From NCBI GenBank assembly GCA_002118135.1, contig BDIU01000384.1, forward strand, positions 29,364-93,363: a stretch of DNA of 64,000 nucleotides. The letters run 5' to 3'. The position numbers and the translations under genes were made by a program. The notes under the pieces were generated by a model. The model had not been told where the DNA came from. It saw nothing but the letters and a program-made list of their open reading frames with translations, and ran no database searches. Positions 21,554-33,786 of the stretch are shown piece by piece; position 1 is the stretch's first letter; the number at the start of each line of letters is the position of its first letter. Source of the stretch: Trebouxia sp. TZW2008 (lineage: Eukaryota; Chlorophyta; Trebouxiophyceae; Trebouxiales; Trebouxiaceae).

Positions 21554-24022
21554 TTATGCATCTGTCTCTCGCGCATCTTCTACTGGCTTGCCATGCAACA
21601 CCTTCTCCAGAGCCACATTGCAAATGATGGCAAACCAGTAGATGTGCAACACCACCAGCAGTAGCAGCAGGCCATTGAATAATGTGTACAAATGGGGCTT
21701 GAAGCCCAAGACCTGCTCCACCTCAAAGCTGCAGCGCATCAGGCAGAAGTCATTGTCAGCTGCAGAGGACCAACTGCTGCACAATTAGATGATTGCATGT
21801 TGCGCAGGTGATTGCAAAGGTGATGAGGCTCTTGCATATGTGACAGAACAGCCATCACAGCAGCTGCCAGCTGTCTAGTTGATGATGATGAAGCTAGCAC
21901 TGCAGGCCAAGGTATTGAACACCTTTGCCTGAGTCTGACACAGCCAGTTTCGCATGTTGGCGTGCAGAGGGCATCAGGTCTCATCCAGCATCAGATGCGC
22001 AGTATGCAAGCAGTGCTTACAAACACACCCACAGCAGCTCTTGTGTGGAAAGTCTGTCTTGCATGAACATGTGTATGCATCTCAAAGTCCACAGCTTGAC
22101 AGTGGTGCATGAAGCAATGATGCAAATGTGTTGACTCAACTGACCTGGTGCTCCATACAATCCAGAAGGGAAAGTAAATCAATCGTGTGAGCACCCAAGA
22201 AGCCATGAAGACGACAAACAGAACTGTGGTGGTCTGCTCCCAGTCAGCATAGTTGAACAGCTTGGCAAGGTCCAGAAGGATATCACTGGGAAAATGCAAG
22301 ATCATGATCATGGATCCAACTCTGAGAAAGCTGCACAGCACAAGCGTAATTGGGCAGCCAGTAAAACAACTTATGTGGTGCAATCTATGTACATGTTGTA
22401 TTGATATATGCTGGGAATACGTCACTAATGCTGCGTTGCAACTTCCCAATGAACATTCATACTGGACAAAGCATCAAATGCTGGCACACAAGCAGACAAC
22501 ATCCTGACATGAGACCTCATCACACAGCAGCATGCCACAAGAATAGCTTACAGCTTCCATTAGGTTGACAACATGGGTAACTCAGGTGAGCAATGACAGT
22601 GTGATAATGGCCTCACCCTAAGTAGTAGGAAAGCATCACAAGAAACAAAGTGGCGACATGATGAATGAGCATGGCCCAAAAGTCATTGCGTCGAGTGTCC
22701 CACAACACCAGCATCAACAGATCTGAGGCACAAGTGGCAAAGTAGATTCTGTATAGAAACAAGAGTTGCTGCCTGCATGACAGCAGCTACTAGGAGGACC
22801 ATATTTACATGGAACAGTCTGCTTCAGGCAAAATCAGCAGCCATTGCTTGCATGCCGACTGCATTGAAAGTAATTTTTGATTGCTGTTGTACTCTAAACC
22901 ACATGTTGACGGTGATTAGCATCATCCCAAGGAAGATCAAGTTATCAAAGATGGACACAATTGGTCAAAGCTCATGGCAAATTCACATCAAACAATGATA
23001 TGTTGCCATGAAGGGCAAGAGAAGCACACAGGATTGCTTTGGCAGTGCAATATGCAGCAATGACTGCCCTGACAGAGCAACATTCAACAATGGTCGCCCT
23101 AACAGTACAACATGCAGCAATCACAGAGACACTGCAAAACACAGCAATCATTGCCCTGACAAAGCAGCATGCATCAGTGAATGGTCTGGCAGTGCATCAT
23201 GCAGCACTGAAGCAAACTGAACCTAAAAGCTTACGAGAACACTTGCTGAGGCCAATCCTTCCAGAAGAAGCTGGTATCTTGCAGCCAGGGCTCATCACTT
23301 ACAGCATACAGCCCTATTGTCAGTACTGTACTGTACAGCACAACCTGTGCATGCAAGACACAAAATGTTGACAGAATGTTGTGCTTCACGTCTGGGCAAC
23401 ATGACAGTCCATGTAGTGTGTCTAGCACACGCTATGCATTCCAGATGTCCAGGCGTCCAGGCAAAAAAGAACATCATTCTGCTTTTATGTTGACAGGTTC
23501 CAGCATTGCATACTGTCAGATCAGCAACAATGATACACACAGGAAGAAAAGCAACTGCACAGACTGTCACAAGGTAAGGACTTGCCTTCCATAAGGACTC
23601 GCTAAATTTTGTTTCCAATTGCTGACGTTTCTGGCTGGGCTGTGCTTTTACTGAGGCTAGACATGCCTGAGCTAGTCGCTGTGTAGACAACACCATACGT
23701 TGAGTGCATGTGAAAAGGGCAAGCTTTTGCGTGCCAGCAGTTTGTTGACACAAGCAGGACCATGTTTCTGAGTCAAACCAGAGCAGCAAACAAAAGCTGA
23801 AGCTTACCTTCAGGACAAGCCTATGAAGGAAGAAGCGCAGCAATGGCAGGGCAAGGGCAAGGCCTGCACCTCACTACACCGTCTGCTGAGCGTATGCTTC
23901 ACTATGCAATGCCTTCAGAGGTCAGTCTTACCAAGCCAGCTTGCATATTCCTGGTGCGTTGCGGCTCCATTACCCTCCACCCAAGGATTGAATGGATCTG
24001 CCCTGCCAGCAGGGCTAGGCAT
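21554..24022 (-). CDS. LAG1: Ceramide synthase, LAG1/TLC family
   Basis: ER-membrane acyl-CoA-dependent sphingoid base N-acyltransferase. Seven exons on the minus strand: 24022-23974, 23863-23808, 23639-23586, 23344-23235, 22772-22617, 22321-22145, 21728-21554, giving 258 aa in frame. The N-terminus runs into LRFFLHRLVLK, as in plant LAG1 homologues. The TLC domain shows WLQDTSFFWKDW, DTRRNDFWAMLIHHVATLF with the paired catalytic His and SYYLG (the Lag1 motif), then KLFNYADWE, LTRLIYFPFWIVWST and a last helix LVVLHIYWFAII. The protein is shorter than Arabidopsis LOH proteins (~300 aa), mainly at the ends. The tail is basic and acidic and has no KKxx signal. The third intron uses a GC donor (23585). 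Confidence 0.93.
23040..23212. repeat. Degenerate tandem repeat in a ceramide synthase intron
   Basis: An imperfect ~36-base unit (roughly ATGCAGCAATGACTGCCCTG followed by ACAGAGCAACA) repeats four to five times with many changes. It lies in the intron 23234-22773. Confidence 0.5.
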
Positions 24023-24439
24023 GGCAAATACCGAGTCACACAGCTACCGGCGCTACAGCTTGCAGCGCTCCTGATGCTGTGTCCCGAGGCTCAGCCTACA
24101 CCCTGGCGCTTCTGGACCTGCTGACTGCATGGAGCAAAGGCAGCAATCCACTTTGAAGTCAATGCACGTTGATTTCAGGGATCATTCAGAGCGCCGTTGC
24201 GTGATGTTACCTAGGCGAGCTAGGAAGTTTGCTCACGGAATTTGAATGCAGGAAATTGCTTGAGCTGTCTTGACTCACAACGCTGACTGAACTGGCAGAG
24301 CTTCCTCAGCGGCTTGCGACTGCAGCAACCGATAACGTGTCCAAGGCATGCAGGAGCTGTTGATGTCCCGCTGCACCAGCTGTAAGAGCCATTGCGGTCG
24401 TTTAGGCAGGGATCTCTGTTTTTGTTCTGTAGTCTGAAC
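24023..24439. promoter_or_regulatory. Divergent intergenic region, ceramide synthase and SAP-like gene
   Basis: 417 bases between opposite start codons. No TATA-like element stands out. An open minus-strand frame (24275-24562) overlaps it but has no exon support. Confidence 0.35.
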
Positions 24440-27400
24440 ATGGACGGGCTCAGCGTGCTGTCGCCCGCCTCTCGGGAGCGTTCCTTGGATGATTTGCCCC
24501 GCAAAGAGCTCCAGCAACTCGCCAAGGAGGCCGGCGTAAAAGTCAGTTCTGCATAAACACACTGAAGGCTACCTTCTTGCACAGCAGCATGCTGATAGAG
24601 TGGTCACCTGCAGGGTAACATCAAGAGCAAAGACATTGTCCAGAGCTTACTGCGGTGCCTTGAGGGTCAAGAAGCAGTGCCAGGCACCGTCCAAAAAGCG
24701 CACCCTGCAACATCCACAGAGCCTCTTGCACACGCTGACACCACTGGCAGCATCGAAGCTGAAACCAGCCTTTCAGATCATGCCAAGCAGCTTGATGATG
24801 CCATGGACGCAGCAGCTCAGCAGCAGCCAGAGTCAAGCTTGGTACAGGACCAGCCTGAGCTGGCTGCATCTGCCAAAGGGTTTGCTGACGACCGCAGAGC
24901 ATCCTCAGGCATACAACAGCCACCAGCCCCAGAGGATGATCCAGCTGCTGAAGACCTGGCTCATACTACTGAGCTGCAGCCTGATCATAAAAGCAACAGG
25001 GATGCAGCTGCAAACGCAACAGATGCCGATGATGAGGGCTGCAAAGTCAGCAAAGAGCAACAGCAAGCAGATACGCAGCCTTCAGCCAACAGCTCTGTGC
25101 CTGCACAGTCTCCTGCCATGACTGCTACTGCGGCATCAGCAAACCCAGACGTCAGCGACGTCACAGAGCAAACACAATCCAGACCTGCGTCAGCATCTCC
25201 TGCTGGTACAGAGCTTGCAAGCACACCAGACGTTGCAGCTGAAGACCCAGGCAGGGTCTCGCCGGCAGCTCAGCCTGCTTCTGAACCAGCTCGAAATGCT
25301 GCAAGCACTGCTGCTGAAGCAACTCCAGACGCTGCAAATACTGCTTCTGAAGCAGCTTCAGATGCTACAAATGCTGCTGCTGTGGGTGCAGTGAATGGTG
25401 CTGCAAGCACTGCTACTGTGGCAGCTTCAGACAATGCAAATGCTGCTGCTGAGGTCGCAGTGGATGGTACTGCATCAGAAGCAGCCTCAGATGCTGCAGA
25501 CGCTGCTGCTGAGGTGGGTGGTGACTGTGTGAGCAACCCCTTGTATGAGGAGCCTGAGGACCTCAGGCCAGTGCCTCAAGCTGCCGTCCAACCAAGCTTG
25601 CTGAGTCAGGATCTCCAAAGGAGTCAAAAAGCTGCTGCTGCAGCAGAAGCTGGTATGCCAACTCACCAGCATCATTGTGGACATTTCTATTTGCTGCAGT
25701 TGATGTGCTTGCAAGTCCTCTAGCAGACGTGTGACAGCTCATATGTGGCTGCTCAATGTCCTGAACAACTTCAGTCCAATGCACAGAGACATGCTGTTTG
25801 TTAGCTGCATGCAGCTCTCACAGTTGTGCAACCTGCCTCAGTCCTAGCTGACTGACTTGCAAATTGGCGTTGTTAGCCATGTCTGCCTGCTCATCATTGA
25901 CTTCTATATATCTTTGCAGGGGGCTCATTGCATACTGCCGATGATGGTCACAACTGCTTTGCTTGTTCACGTTCTTTTTAGTTGGTGGCAATGAGTAGGC
26001 AGATTACGAGTGAGCGACATGTTAGTGCTCCATCATGCATGGTTCAGCATGCTTGCAGTGCTAGACAGACATCAATCTGTGCTTTATATTGCAAGCATAT
26101 TTCACATTGCAAGCACCTCTGTCAGGTTTTGCTTGTAAATGCATTGAGTCAAATTCTGCAGGAGAATGCTGCTGGGCTCTCTGCACCAGGGCTGCAGCTG
26201 CAACAGCAAAGGGACAGCAACTCCTGCAGGAAAGCAGGATGAACACCATTCGTACTTACTTCTCTTTGTGATTGCATCAGTCTTGCTTGCAGGAGAGTGC
26301 GCTGTTGGGCCATCTGCACCAGGGCCGCAGCTACAACAGCAAGAGATCAGCAGCTCCTGTAGGGCAGCAGCATGATCAGCACCTGCAGTATTCCCTGTTT
26401 GCAATTGTGTCAGTTTTCCTTGCAGGAGAGGACGCTGTTGGGCCTGCAACAGGGCCTCAGATGAAACAGCAAGAGGTGAGCAGCTCCTGCGACCAGGATG
26501 TCAAAATGGCTTGTGCCGACATGACAGCTGCTCCACAGCAACTGCTAGACAGCCAGCCTGTCCATGCGTCTGAGGCCCAAAGCCAGCAGCACAGCAGCTT
26601 GGCTGTGCACCAAGGGCCCCAGGATGGGTCTATGCATGATGTTGTGATGTCTGAGGCTGAAGAAGAGCAACATGGCAGAGAGCCAACACCTGAAAACCTT
26701 GCCAATTTAGGCAAGGCTGTTGAGTTGGTGCAAGCTCAGAGTTGCCACCTGTCACCTTCTCTGCTGACAGTGGGTCAGGTTCCTCCTGGTCTGGATTCAC
26801 CTGCAAGAGATGCGTTTGAGCGAGGTCAGCCCAACTTCCAGCTTTTGTATACCTGCACATTGTTGCAAAGCGTTGCTGATTGCTGTTTGGCTCTGAGCAT
26901 TGCTCATCAAGCAGCCAATGGGTGACACAGTGAGCTGGAGTTTGTTTCTCTGATCAGCATTGCGAGGCATGTAGCACTACACATTCTGTGCATTGAGTAA
27001 TTTATGGGGCTACGGTTCTGATATAATGCTGAAACTGCCTTTTGCATTGCATGCACAGCCATGCAAACTGGTCTTTCGCAAACTGAGAGACAAATGCCCT
27101 GCGCAGCTGCTACTTGACTGCCAAAACCGCTAAGCTAAGCTCATGACAATTCGCTAGACCTGGAATGTCGCGCCACCAGCAAAGCAGGACTGCTCTGTTG
27201 TCATTGCCTTACTAGCCAGCTGAACTCCCTAAAAGTATTCAGCGACCATGCCTGTGGAGAACTTGTGACAGAAATGACGATCGCTGTCTGCATCATACTA
27301 TAACAGTGAAAATGGTTACCAACAGGCGTGACAACAGGAAGCTTTGTGCATATAAGCATCCTGGGGTTGCTGCTCTGAAGGCAGCAACCACCACATCAGG

Positions 27401-30106
27401 AATGCTGCTCCTATGCAGGGCGCAAAAGTGGCATTTGGCAAGGCAGCACTGAGGTGGAACTCAGACAGCTGGAGTGCCAGTGGGATGACTACAAGGTGAG
27501 TCACACAGCAGCATTGTCCTATGACACACTGCTAACAAAACTGCACCTCCCCTTGTTGTCTGAATTGTATGTGCATGCTAGGCAAGTTCAATTGAAGTGC
27601 CTACCCACAAATTCCTCGTTGCACAGATCGATCATGGGTGTGAATGGGTTCAAGCATGAGTAGCTGATCACATAAGCCCGCTGCACGTCCAGCACCTGTG
27701 TCAGCACAAGCACTCTTCTGGTTTTCATCCTGCGTGAGCAGGCTAATTGAATGCATGTGCACGTGTCTGCAACGCAGTCTGTGGCAACAAGGGGTTGGGA
27801 CCTGCCAAATCTACAAGAAGTGCAGGCCAAGTCAGATGCCCTGGAGGCATCAGGCTTTGCCAATCACACACCTCACACCTGGTGTACAATGTGGCATTCA
27901 TGGCTGTTATCATCACTACATGCATAGTCTGACTAGTGACATGTGCGTGTGTGCATGGTACAGTCAGTGGCAACTAGGGGGTGGGACCTGCCAAACCTGC
28001 AGGAGGTACAGGCCAAATCAGACGCTCTGGAGGCATCAGGCTTTGCCACAGTGCACTCGCCAATGGTCAGCCAAGCCACCAGGCAGGCCATGGCAAAACA
28101 GGTCAGGATATAGTTCCAATGCATGGTCAGTTCTCATTTATGGTGTAGGGCCCTTGTCTTGAGTCGTGCTAGCTGCTGTCAAGCAATGGCTGGGCTGCAA
28201 ATTACTGCACTTGGCTGCTGGTCACTGATGTCTTGGCTTCAAAGCATCTCTGTTGCTGCTGGGCCATTCAAATTGCATCACAAGAGCAGCATTTCTGCAT
28301 TCCTCTTCATTGTCATGCATTGGACAGATTGCACACAAAAAGCTAGGCACTTCAAAAAGCAAAGTGCCACCTGCAAGAACATACCTGTACCACAAGGGCA
28401 TGCAAACAGCAAACGCGCAGTATATATTTCATTCGCGATTGTGCAACATGCTATGTCATAGTGCCATGCAACACAACTTAGCTCGATAAGATACAGACAA
28501 GCAGAAGCGCAGATTTCTTGGCATGTGTGCAGGTCAGCAAAGGTGGCAAGCGCAAGGCACGTGGTGAAGAAGGTGAGGAAGGGGCAGCAGGCAGCAAGCA
28601 AGCAGGGCCATCAAGGAAGGCAGTCAAGAGGGCACAGGGCCATACGCCGTCCCGCAAAGCCCCTGCCCACAGCCACAAGGGCAACAGTCCTGCGCCGCAG
28701 TCACATGGGACTCCCCTGCGGCATATGAATGGCACACGTGCACCATCCAGATTGGCTAACAGCACTCACGCTGCTGACCTTGAAAATGCTGCTAAGGCTG
28801 CTAGCAGCACACCTGCTGCTCAGGTGCGATTTTTGCTTTTCCTTGTATGTCATGTTAAGAGACCTGCTGCAGCCTCATGCTTTGCAGAGCCTGCCAGGCT
28901 GTCTTGCGAAAATAACTTGCTATTGACAGCATTGTAAGACCAGGAGCTGCACACTGCTAGAGGCAGTGCAACTGAAACAGTTGAGCATTGCTACACCAGT
29001 GTTGATATGTTTTCAGGGGCTGCTTGTGCATGCAGCATCCTTATGCCTCTGGAAGCTGTTGGCATCTAGTACAATCATACCACAATACATTTGTCAAAAG
29101 GCAAAAGTATGTGTGTTCATGGCACCGTGTGTTTGAAAGACGGATTGGGGCCAGAAGCCTGCGGAAGCCATGCAACAGGGCCCATGAGCCCTTGGAGTCC
29201 TCACAAAGGCACAGCATATCTCCATATCTTTTCGGGATACTACTCCTATACCCCGAAGGGGTACTCGATACTACCCCGTATCTTTTCGGGAAGTATCCCT
29301 TCCGGAGACTACCCCTATACGCCGAAGGGATACCACCCCAAAGGGGTGCATGCAAGATGCTTCGAGTGCTCGTATAGCAGTGCAGCAATGCTCCCTTTCA
29401 CTTGTTGATGCAGACAGGGGAGGGCAAAGTGCAGAGCAGCCCCTTCTGTGCCGGCATCACCAACAAAGACACAAGTGCAGGTGTGCAGCACTATCACTTC
29501 ATTTTCTGATATTGAACCTAGAAAGGATTGCTTTGCACAGCTGGCTGCTACTGAACCCTCTAGGTGACAAGAGCTGTCCAGACACTCTGGCTGCTCTAGG
29601 CGCAGCAGGCACTGCATCTGTGCATGCATCCCATTTGTCACAGGATCATGCAGCATGAAATTGTCACACATACAGCATGCATGCTCAGTAGATATATTGC
29701 ATAATGTTCAGCTGCCAGCATGTGTTCAGCTTGTAGCAAAGCTTTTGCAATGCCTTTTGGAATGCATGGAAGGAGGTGTCAGCTGCTCTTGCACCATTTC
29801 CTGATGGCCGTCAGACGCTTGTCTCACATGCTAATTCAATTAATGCAAGGTGCCAGACTGACTCTGCCAAATGAGGGCTCCCAGTGTGCTCAGGAGATTC
29901 ACAGTAGTTTTGAGACTCAGAGGTCACAGTAGCTTTTGCCTGGATGTTGCAGCTGCAACATTAGCATCTATATCTGATATGCAGGTGCCAGAGCCTCAAA
30001 AGCAACAGGCATTCCCAAGCCACGACCAGCCAATGACAGAGCCAAGAAAGCAGAAGCAACCTTTGCAGCCCGTCGAGCAGCTGCTTTGGCCAAAGTCAGG
30101 AAGTGA
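24440..30106 (+). CDS. Low-complexity protein with SAP-like N-terminus and C-terminal TGIP motif
   Basis: The family is not recognised with certainty. Exons with good support: 24440-24541, 24614-25652, 26426 to about 26778, 27419-27495, 27978-28101, 28533-28823 and the last, 29985-30106. The end of exon 3 and a probable extra exon near 29700-29780 are unresolved. The N-terminus (SLDDLPRKELQQLAKEAGV, then GNIKSKDIVQSLL) looks like a SAP helix-extension-helix. Next comes ~330 residues of Ala/Ser/Asp/Glu-rich repeats (TPDAANTASEAASDATNAAA type). After that come FGKAALRWNSDSW, WDLPNLQEVQAKSDALEASG, a basic KGGKRKARGEEGEEG region, and a tail SKATGIPKPRPANDRAKKAE. SAP plus low complexity plus a basic tail resembles nucleolar/spindle-associated proteins in layout. 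This is inference. Confidence 0.6.
26150..26425 (+). repeat. Two upstream copies of the SAP-like gene exon 3 acceptor and start
   Basis: The real exon starts at 26426 after CTTGCAG. Copies start at about 26161 (CTGCAG|GAGAATGCTGCTGGGC) and 26292 (CTTGCAG|GAGAGTGCGCTGTTGG), period ~131-134 bases. All three carry the same following CTGCACCAGGGC...CAACAGCAAGAG sequence. Each copy keeps a polypyrimidine-like tract and AG, so alternative acceptor use is possible. Confidence 0.85.
27775..27870 (+). repeat. Upstream copy of the SAP-like gene exon 27978 start
   Basis: WDLPNLQEVQAKSDALEASGF, encoded from 27982, has a close copy near 27788-27865, about 190 bases upstream. The copy reads the same residues for more than 20 codons in a shifted context. 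It is preceded by GGCAACAAGGGG, where the real acceptor has GGCAACTAGGGG. Confidence 0.85.
29223..29340. repeat. Hairpin-rich tandem element of foreign composition in an intron
   Basis: Two ~58-base units sit head to tail. Both contain TATCTTTTCGGGA and CTAC(T/C)CCTATA(C)CCGAAGGG, and they include perfect short hairpins (ACCCC-GAA-GGGGT and ACCCC-AAA-GGGGT). The CCGG/CCCC-AAGGGG style is unlike the TGCA/CAG-rich sequence around it. It lies in the intron after 28823. It looks like an organelle-type dispersed palindrome or a small MITE-like element. Its origin is unknown. Confidence 0.6.
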
Positions 30107-30667
30107 CTTTGCACTTTGCCCAAATGCAGCTTGTGCGTTGTCATGCAACAGTGCTTTGCCTCAAGTTTTGTGGTGTAGATGTTGAACACTCCTTGCCTGA
30201 TGTGTATGCACAGCCTTAGTGCAAAGCTTGATTTATGAGGGTTTTGTGCAGTCCACATTGTGTTATAGTTGTCAAATTGATGCTGCACGCAGAAGAAATA
30301 GCAAAGCTGCACAGCCATAGAAATACATCCAGTGCGCTACAGAAGTTTCATGGATCTAGGTGTTTAGGGCTTATTGCTAAACAGACCAACGCGCTTAACA
30401 CAGCATACTACTAGTGGGGCGCCGAGAGCTTGTGCCGGCAGTCTATGAAGCTGATATGGTCTGAGAAAAAGAATTTTTTCTGTCCGGGGTAGGTGATCAA
30501 CACACACCACAATTCGGAATCTGTAGCAACAAATCTGGATGCAAAGAGGCAGGGAGCAAAAGGAAACGTTTCTAGCGGGAACATGAGCGCGGCTCATTTG
30601 CACCATCCCATCTGATTTAGTTAGTACGAAATACAGCGCTCATAAGCGAAGCAGAAGGACTCCTAAA
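30107..30667. other. Convergent 3' region, SAP-like gene and IPMK
   Basis: 560 bases between facing stop codons with no exon-like sequence. Short open frames on both strands look random. Confidence 0.5.
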
Positions 30668-33138
30668 TCACATCAAGCAATCGTGATAATCTAGGGTCAG
30701 CACATTTGTCAACCCATCTATCAGTGCAGTGATGCCAGCCACAAAGTTGGTGTCCTTGCGCCCGTCTGATGGGAAGGTGTGTGCAAAGTCTACCAATTTG
30801 ATAGCTACTCGTGCCTGCTCTGCTGACTCAGCATCCCCTTCATATATGATCAGCACAGAGGAGGAATAGAAGAAGAACTCCCGCTGAGTCTGAAACCACT
30901 GCTCCAGCTGCTGCAGCTGTGCTATAGACCCTGATCTGCCTCCAAAGATGTCTATCGGCCGTAGTCCAGCCTCATTGTTAGCAAAACGAATGAGTGCCTT
31001 GTTGACTGCATCTTGCGGCAACTGCTTGCACCACCTTTTGGAGGCTCGCCAGTACCCTCTTTGGCAAGCTCTGTAGACCTGCAGCAGTAGACGGCACGTG
31101 ATTTTGTGATTACCCTCCCAATGGGCACAATGTGCATAGAACTGCCCGGCCAGTGAACACATTGTGTGAACCCTTGCCCCATGCCCATCTTGTGATCACA
31201 AATCCAGCGCATGTTGATGCAGTGATGCCTGATATGTGTGAACTTAATGTCAAGATGCATTGCAACACAGGTCAGCAGCAATGGAAATCCTGCTGCATGC
31301 TGTACGACACACAGCAAGCGTGTGTATTGCATTGACTACCGCAAGTACGGCCAGCGAGGTGCAGACTGGGCAGACTAGTCACACCGACTTGCGTGCCGTT
31401 CAAATAGATCAGCAATACATCAAGCCGCTCACTACTGCTCAATTCTCAAGAAGAACTTGACATAAAGCCGAGGGGACTTTTGCTGCGTTTGTCACAAGTT
31501 GCTTGGCATTGACTCGTGACAAGAGAAGAACATGCACACTTTCTAAAGCTAATCCGATGCATCATACTGTACCTGCATGCCGCAGATCTTGAACCCAAGA
31601 GCTGCTTGTGTGGTGCTGGCGTCTTTGGCTTTGCATTTGTCTATGTAGCGCTGGTCTGCTGTAGGATACCACGTCCTGAAACCTAGCTTGATGTCTATGA
31701 TGCTTGGATGCCGATACTGCTTTGCCACATCCTCCAGCTCTAGCAAAGTCACTTTGTCCATGTCCACAACGCCGACTGCACGTGACATGATGGATCAATT
31801 ATTTTGTGCAGCGAATGCATGCTCGATCCTGCAGGTGCTGAAAGCCTAGGTTGTCAGCAATGTCTGTGATTGCCACAAACGTTCTCTCATGCTGAGTAGG
31901 CTGGTCAGAGGTAGTCAGAGGTTGCAATGCGCATGCATGCCAGGGGTGAGTTCAGGTATCACACATTACTGAGTGGCGCGGTAGAGCTGCAATGTGCTGC
32001 AAGATCGATCAAAGGCCTCTGGCAAGCAAATGTTGCACATGTTGAAAAGCAGTCTGGTGATGTGGGTGGTCGGCAACTGCTTGTGTTTGGATGACTGATT
32101 TGCAGCAGAGCTGGAAAGCTAGGTGCTTTGCAGACCATGAACGCTTGGCATTCAGGCAACTGAAGTAATGAAGTAATTCATGGACGTAACGAAGTAATGC
32201 ATAGACAAGGGCATAATGCTTTGCAGTGACTGTGTGATGACAAGGCAACAAAACATCATTGACGACAGCACCCTCAATGAGTGCTGCTGTCGTAAGACTC
32301 AATGAAGGAAGATCTAGGGCAACTCACAGAATCGAGGCACGGCCAACAGCATAGCTGCATTTCTGACAGAGAAAGGTAGCTTGGTTTGCGACTCTGACTC
32401 ATCATCTGATCTGCCGCTAATTGAAGCTTGATCATCCTCATCAGAAGCATCTTGATCAGAAGCATCTTGAGAAACTGCACTTTGGGCAGCCATGCGGATG
32501 CGAGCAGATCTCTCCTCAGCTCGAAGCTCAGATCTGACTCGTTCATAGAATTCGCGCTCTCGTCTGCCTCTTGGGCCATTCTACAAAGCGCATGCTGTGT
32601 CAGCAGCATACAAAATGTGCAAGCACAGCAGCGTCACTTGACATGTTTCAGTCTGCAAATGTCGCACAGCACATTTGCCACGGTCAAGGACGAAGGTGAT
32701 GCTCACATGAAGCCGACCAATGTCAATTGCGTCCTTTTATTCAGCTTGCATCTTGGACAATTCTCAAAGTCTGGATGCTTTACCTGTACAGGCTTGTAGA
32801 AGTGGCCTTTCTCATCAACCAGTGACCCTGCCTTACCCTCTGCAGCAGTGGCAGATTGTGAATGGCTGCACACACTGGCAGCATCTGCAAAGGCAAAGTT
32901 TTGGCAAAGGCTCACCTTCAAAAAGATGTCCTGCTACCTGCAGCACAATGTAGTAGGTAAACAAGATGGTCAGGGATTGGCAGACTATGCTGAAAAACGG
33001 TGAGACACGAAGCCGTACCTGATGTTTGCACGGTTGCAGATGCAGCTCTGAAAGGGCGGCATCTGGTAAAGTTGTGGTCATCTGCCTATAGTTGAAGCTG
33101 TTTCGCTCCAGCAGTGCCTCTCTCCACAATGTGCTCAT
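30668..33138 (-). CDS. IPMK: Inositol polyphosphate multikinase (IPK family)
   Basis: Kinase that phosphorylates inositol tris- and tetrakisphosphates, a key step towards higher inositol phosphates. Six minus-strand exons: 33138-33019, 32937-32916, 32884-32784, 32580-32328, 31775-31573, 31078-30668, giving 369 aa in frame. Exon 2 is only 22 bases (VAGHLFE). Signatures: HQVAGHL near residue 40, GSLVDEKGHFYKPVQ, AVPRFFGVV, the PxxxDxKxG inositol-binding motif PSIIDIKLG followed by FRTWYPTA, CKAKDASTTQAALGFKICG, then SSSVLIIYEGD and KLVDFAHTFPSDG (the metal-binding DFAH element), and NFVAGITALIDGL. A Ser/Asp/Glu-rich insert (DASDQDASDEDDQASISG) sits between the first blocks. The start is the upstream ATG; a Met 20 codons in is the alternative. 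Confidence 0.93.
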
Positions 33139-33786
33139 ATGGGGTTGACCCCCAGCGCTGAAAGAGTTTGTGTCAGCCGCGCTTTTCGCGTCAACGACAG
33201 AAGAGCGACGGCAATGTTTGGTTGTCCTGCAGGCTGGGCCTCAAATACAGCCTTGGAACGAGCACCACAAGCACAACGAGCTCGTTTAAAAGCTGAGCCT
33301 CCTTCGTTCGCACCTCCGGCAGAAACTGTAAAGTGCTATGCACGACCTGGTGCCAGCAAGGTGCTCGATCGATTGATACCACAGCGCAGGGTATATTTGA
33401 CTAGTGTGAACGAGACGTCCTGTGCGAAATGCTTCCTTGCCCAGGCAGATGCTAATGTACTGTCTTACTAGGATTTACGGTGCAAAGCGTAAGCCTGGAG
33501 GCTACGGACCGTAACATCCCATGCAGAGCAACGCTCGAATCGAGGCATGCTGAAGATTGACGCTGTGGCGAGCAGCGCAGTGGTCGCAGTCCAGTGCGCT
33601 GTTATTGATCCGAAGGCCTGGAGTGTGTCGTCTCAATTCTGGTGTGCAGAAGCTGCCTAGGAACCTGCGCAGCAGTAGCAAAACTGCGATCAACAGTTTC
33701 TACTTTCCATGCTGTCGTAGCTGATCAAGTACCTAGCTTTTGCTCCTTAAGCATAACGCAGCGGCTGCACCAGAGGCTTTGATATC
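33139..33786. promoter_or_regulatory. Divergent intergenic region, IPMK and ERH
   Basis: 648 bases between the IPMK ATG and the ERH ATG. A plus-strand frame at 33139-33471 (110 codons) is open, with a Met-led part starting MFGCPAGWASNTALERAPQ. It resembles no family I know and begins one base from the IPMK start. I treat it as promoter and 5' leader sequence. Confidence 0.4.

Noticed and set aside
23295..23843. 182-codon minus-strand frame over ceramide synthase exons
   Set aside because: It joins true exon pieces (LRFFLHRLVLK, SESLWKAS) through introns. The spliced model fits the family better.
25270..25536. Minus-strand Ala/Ser-rich frame
   Set aside because: Shadow of the Ala/Ser repeats in the plus-strand SAP-like protein.
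33139..33471. 110-codon plus-strand gene next to the IPMK start
   Set aside because: Starts one base from the IPMK ATG, no recognisable domain, and lies in the expected promoter.
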